DNA of 64,000 nt from Algoriphagus aquimarinus (GTDB lineage: Bacteria; Bacteroidota; Bacteroidia; Cytophagales; Cyclobacteriaceae): assembly GCF_007997215.1 (NCBI RefSeq), contig NZ_VORW01000001.1, positions 1-64,000 of the forward strand, given 5' to 3'. The stretch's first letter is position 1. Each line of letters starts with the position of its first letter. Below the pieces are notes generated by a model. It saw only the letters and a program-made list of their open reading frames with translations. It made no database searches and was not told the origin of the DNA. Both the position numbers and the translations under genes were made by a program. Below are positions 61,845 to 64,000 of the stretch, piece by piece.

Positions 61845-63197
61845 TTAACTGTATTGGATTAATTCAATTCCTTTTCTCACCAACTCCTGCACAGGATGCT
61901 TTGATACATCCACAAACTCACAAAGAGCTAAATCTTCTTCCACGATCTCATAGATCCCCAATTCTTCTATTTCGTCAAAATCTTCAGCCATGATAGCTTT
62001 CAAAAGATAAACCGGAAGAATATCCATTGGAGTAACTGACTCAAAAACACCAGTCTGAACGAATGCTCTTTCTTCTCCTCTACCGTTAGAATCCAAAACA
62101 AATTCTTTGTTTGGAGTAAGGAAGGAAAGCAAACCTAGTGCTCTATGGTAGCTCAATCTAGTGGTAGGCTTTGCCCAACCCATAAATTCATAGTAATCAC
62201 CTTCAGGAATGACAGTGATCTGATTATGATAAAAGCCTAGAAAACCTTCCAAAGAGATCTTCTCGCCAGTAAGTACATTTCCAGAAACCACTCTTACGTG
62301 ACCAGAATTAAGATTCCCTTTCACAAAAGTAGAAATAGAAGCACCGCTATAAGTCTTTACATAAGCGGCTTTGGTCAATTCAGATCCTGTAACTGCGATA
62401 ACTTTAGAAGCATCGTAAATACCTTCCAGAACGAATTTACCAATCTGAACTACTCCATATGGAGTGACAGTCCAAGCAATTTCACCTTTGTTGATTGGAT
62501 CTAAGTGGTGTATCTGCACACCTACGTTACCCGCAGGGTGTGGACCTGAGAACTTGTTCACTTGTGCGCCTTTCAAATCTGCAAAAACCGCTGGAACAGC
62601 CTTAGAACCATCTACGTTCAAGTGAACTTTGCCACTCGTCAGTTTAGCCAAAGCCTCAATACCTGCCTGAAGATATTTCTCCTGTCCTTGCAATGCAAAA
62701 GCATAATCCGGAGCTAAAGGATGAGTATCAAAAGCAGAGATGAAGATACTCTTAGGCGTATCTGCTGGATTTGCGACTATACCGAAAGGTCTTTGGATGA
62801 TGTTAGGCCATGTGCCACTTGCTGCCAGTTTAGCTGCTAAAGCATCTCTATCCAGAGAAGCTATATCAACTTGTGCAAACTGCTCGTGAATGATGGTCGC
62901 ATCTGCCAAAATCTTGACTTCAAGCAACTTACGACGATCTCCTCTCTTTATCTCGACAACTTTGCCGGAAACAGGAGCCGCATAAATCACTTGATCCAAT
63001 GCTTTATCGATCAGGATTGGAGTACCTGCCTTTACGGTATCTCCTTCATTGACAAGTACTTTAGGGCGCTGGAGCCCAATAAAGTCTGTCGGCTTAATTG
63101 CGAAGGTTTGCGCCGGGGCGAAATCAGCCAGCTCTTGCTTAGCCTTTCCCACCATATTGATGTCAAAACCTTTCTTAAGCTTCACTATTTTAGACAT
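61845..63197 (-). CDS. nqrA: Na+-translocating NADH:quinone reductase subunit A
   Basis: From the ATG at 63197 the product is 450 residues, starting SKIVKLKKGFDINMVGKA. It has VNEGDTVKAGTPILIDK, YAAPVSGKVVEIKRGDRRKLLEV, RPFGIVANPADTPKSIFISAFDTHPLAPDYAF, HPAGNVGVQIHHLDPINKGE and GFLGFYHNQITVIPEGD. NqrA is the soluble cytoplasmic subunit involved in ubiquinone or menaquinone interaction. An in-frame start at 63236 adds a non-homologous tail. It is the first gene of nqrABCDE. Confidence 0.95.
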   Translation of the reverse strand: MSKIVKLKKGFDINMVGKAKQELADFAPAQTFAIKPTDFIGLQRPKVLVNEGDTVKAGTPILIDKALDQVIYAAPVSGKVVEIKRGDRRKLLEVKILADATIIHEQFAQVDIASLDRDALAAKLAASGTWPNIIQRPFGIVANPADTPKSIFISAFDTHPLAPDYAFALQGQEKYLQAGIEALAKLTSGKVHLNVDGSKAVPAVFADLKGAQVNKFSGPHPAGNVGVQIHHLDPINKGEIAWTVTPYGVVQIGKFVLEGIYDASKVIAVTGSELTKAAYVKTYSGASISTFVKGNLNSGHVRVVSGNVLTGEKISLEGFLGFYHNQITVIPEGDYYEFMGWAKPTTRLSYHRALGLLSFLTPNKEFVLDSNGRGEERAFVQTGVFESVTPMDILPVYLLKAIMAEDFDEIEELGIYEIVEEDLALCEFVDVSKHPVQELVRKGIELIQYS

Positions 63198-63331
63198 ATC
63201 TGTTTTTGAACTATGAGCTTTTGAAAAACGCCCCAAATCTAATAAATAACCTTTTTAATCTGAGCGTATATGAACTTTAATGTTTGAACTTTTGGAAGAA
63301 TGGCTTCCTTTGTTTTTAATACATCCTATTT

Positions 63332-64000
63332 TTAGACTGAAAGGACTCCTTCTTCGAGTGATTCCACATATGACCTCACTTGCTCCATCAACCACATCGG
63401 GGTAGAAGTAGCACCGCAGATCCCTACTTTTTCATCTATTTGAAACCAATCAGTATTTATTTCTGTCTCATTTTCTATGAAATAGCTTCTTTCGTTTTGT
63501 CCAAGACAAACTTGATAAAGCGCCTTTCCATTTGAGCTTTTCTTGCCAGAAACGAATAAGATCACATCATTTTCTTGAGCAAAACGCTCCAATTGTGGTT
63601 CACGATTGGAGACCTGACGGCAAATTGAATCATTTGCATTGAAAGTTTCCCTACTCAGTTCTTGCTTAGCTGCCTGGATCCGCTCTTCTATTTTCTGAGA
63701 AATCGCGTAAAAACCCTTGGTACTTTTCGTTGTTTGACTGAAAAGCGTCACTGGCCTGGAAAAATCTATTTTGTCCAAATCAGTATCTTCCATCACCACG
63801 ATAGCTTTTTCAAGCGTCTGGCCAGTCAAGCCAATCACTTCCGCATGGCCCTTTTTGCCATAAATGACAATCTGACCTTCTTCTCGCTCCATTTTGTCAA
63901 AAGCCGTCTTCACTCTGTGCTGAAGCTTCAACACTACTGGACAAGAAGCATCAATCAACTCTATATTATTTTCTATGGCAGTTCTGTAAGTCTCAGGAGG
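63332..64000 (-). CDS. ispH: 4-hydroxy-3-methylbut-2-enyl diphosphate reductase, C-terminal part
   Basis: The frame enters from the right edge (PPETYRTAIENNIELIDAS) and ends at 63332, so about 222 C-terminal residues are visible. IDASCPVVLKL and NDSICRQVSNREPQL hold two of the three conserved [4Fe-4S] Cys (E. coli Cys96 and Cys197 equivalents); the first is outside the window. GICGATSTPMWLMEQV matches the family C-terminal block. IspH makes IPP and DMAPP in the last step of the MEP pathway, feeding the polyprenyl synthase at 37967. Confidence 0.93.
   Translation of the reverse strand, partial: PPETYRTAIENNIELIDASCPVVLKLQHRVKTAFDKMEREEGQIVIYGKKGHAEVIGLTGQTLEKAIVVMEDTDLDKIDFSRPVTLFSQTTKSTKGFYAISQKIEERIQAAKQELSRETFNANDSICRQVSNREPQLERFAQENDVILFVSGKKSSNGKALYQVCLGQNERSYFIENETEINTDWFQIDEKVGICGATSTPMWLMEQVRSYVESLEEGVLSV

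Overview
The window looks like chromosomal core genome of a Bacteroidota bacterium, most likely a member of the Cytophagales close to Algoriphagus/Cyclobacteriaceae. The support is indirect but consistent: a PorP/SprF-type protein beside giant secreted proteins that end in the gliding-motility/type IX secretion C-terminal domain, a DnaE with a fused proofreading exonuclease, ExbB/ExbD1/ExbD2 with an extra small membrane protein, an Nqr complex, DUF4199 and DUF502 membrane proteins, Tat-exported Gfo/Idh/MocA oxidoreductases and a DUF1080 hydrolase-like protein. The DNA is moderately AT-rich, Shine-Dalgarno sequences are weak, and a few starts appear to be TTG or GTG.

Layout. 0-2 kb: the edge of a ThuA-like gene, divergent from a Tat-exported oxidoreductase. 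2-13.5 kb: a type IX secretion block with a PorP/SprF-like protein, two collinear paralogous giant surface proteins separated by yaaA, and the decayed remnant of a third paralogue. 13.6-24.7 kb: an MFS transporter, a small lipoprotein, tRNA-Arg, an outer-membrane barrel, a PAP2-like membrane protein overlapping rpoN, asnS, a ParE/RelE-type toxin-antitoxin pair, two more MFS-type transporters and nnr. 24.7-27 kb: the ExbB/ExbD energising operon. 27-34 kb: an orphan conserved protein, a second Tat oxidoreductase, a lectin-fold protein, a monofunctional aspartate kinase, fbp and a sugar dehydrogenase-like lipoprotein. 34.5-39 kb: gpsA overlapping an sn-glycerol-3-phosphate acyltransferase, DUF4199 and a polyprenyl synthase. 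39-44.1 kb: thrABC preceded by a threonine-rich leader peptide. 44.3-49 kb: small housekeeping genes, MscS with an alkyltransferase-like protein, then an AAA/DUF4143 ATPase behind a strikingly phased repeat array. 49-57 kb: dnaE, trxA, mnmH-selD and a TolB-like propeller. 57-63.2 kb: DUF502, DUF1080 and nqrABCDE with no nqrF next to it. 63.3-64 kb: the C-terminal part of ispH, cut by the window edge.

How the parts relate. The aspartate pathway is represented by a lone aspartate kinase plus thrA-thrB-thrC, and the latter operon seems controlled by translation of a Thr/Ile-rich leader. Membrane lipid entry is covered by gpsA and its acyltransferase. The selenium pathway is the selenouridine branch (SelD plus MnmH). 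Several scattered genes (ThuA-like, two Tat Gfo/Idh/MocA oxidoreductases, DUF1080) fit periplasmic 3-keto-glycoside chemistry.

No CRISPR array, prophage, insertion sequence or obvious defence island was seen. The least explained signals are the 11-bp-phased repeat array before the DUF4143 ATPase, the thr leader, the decayed surface-protein paralogue, and the separation of a lectin-like domain and a TolB propeller that I recall as fused in other bacteria.
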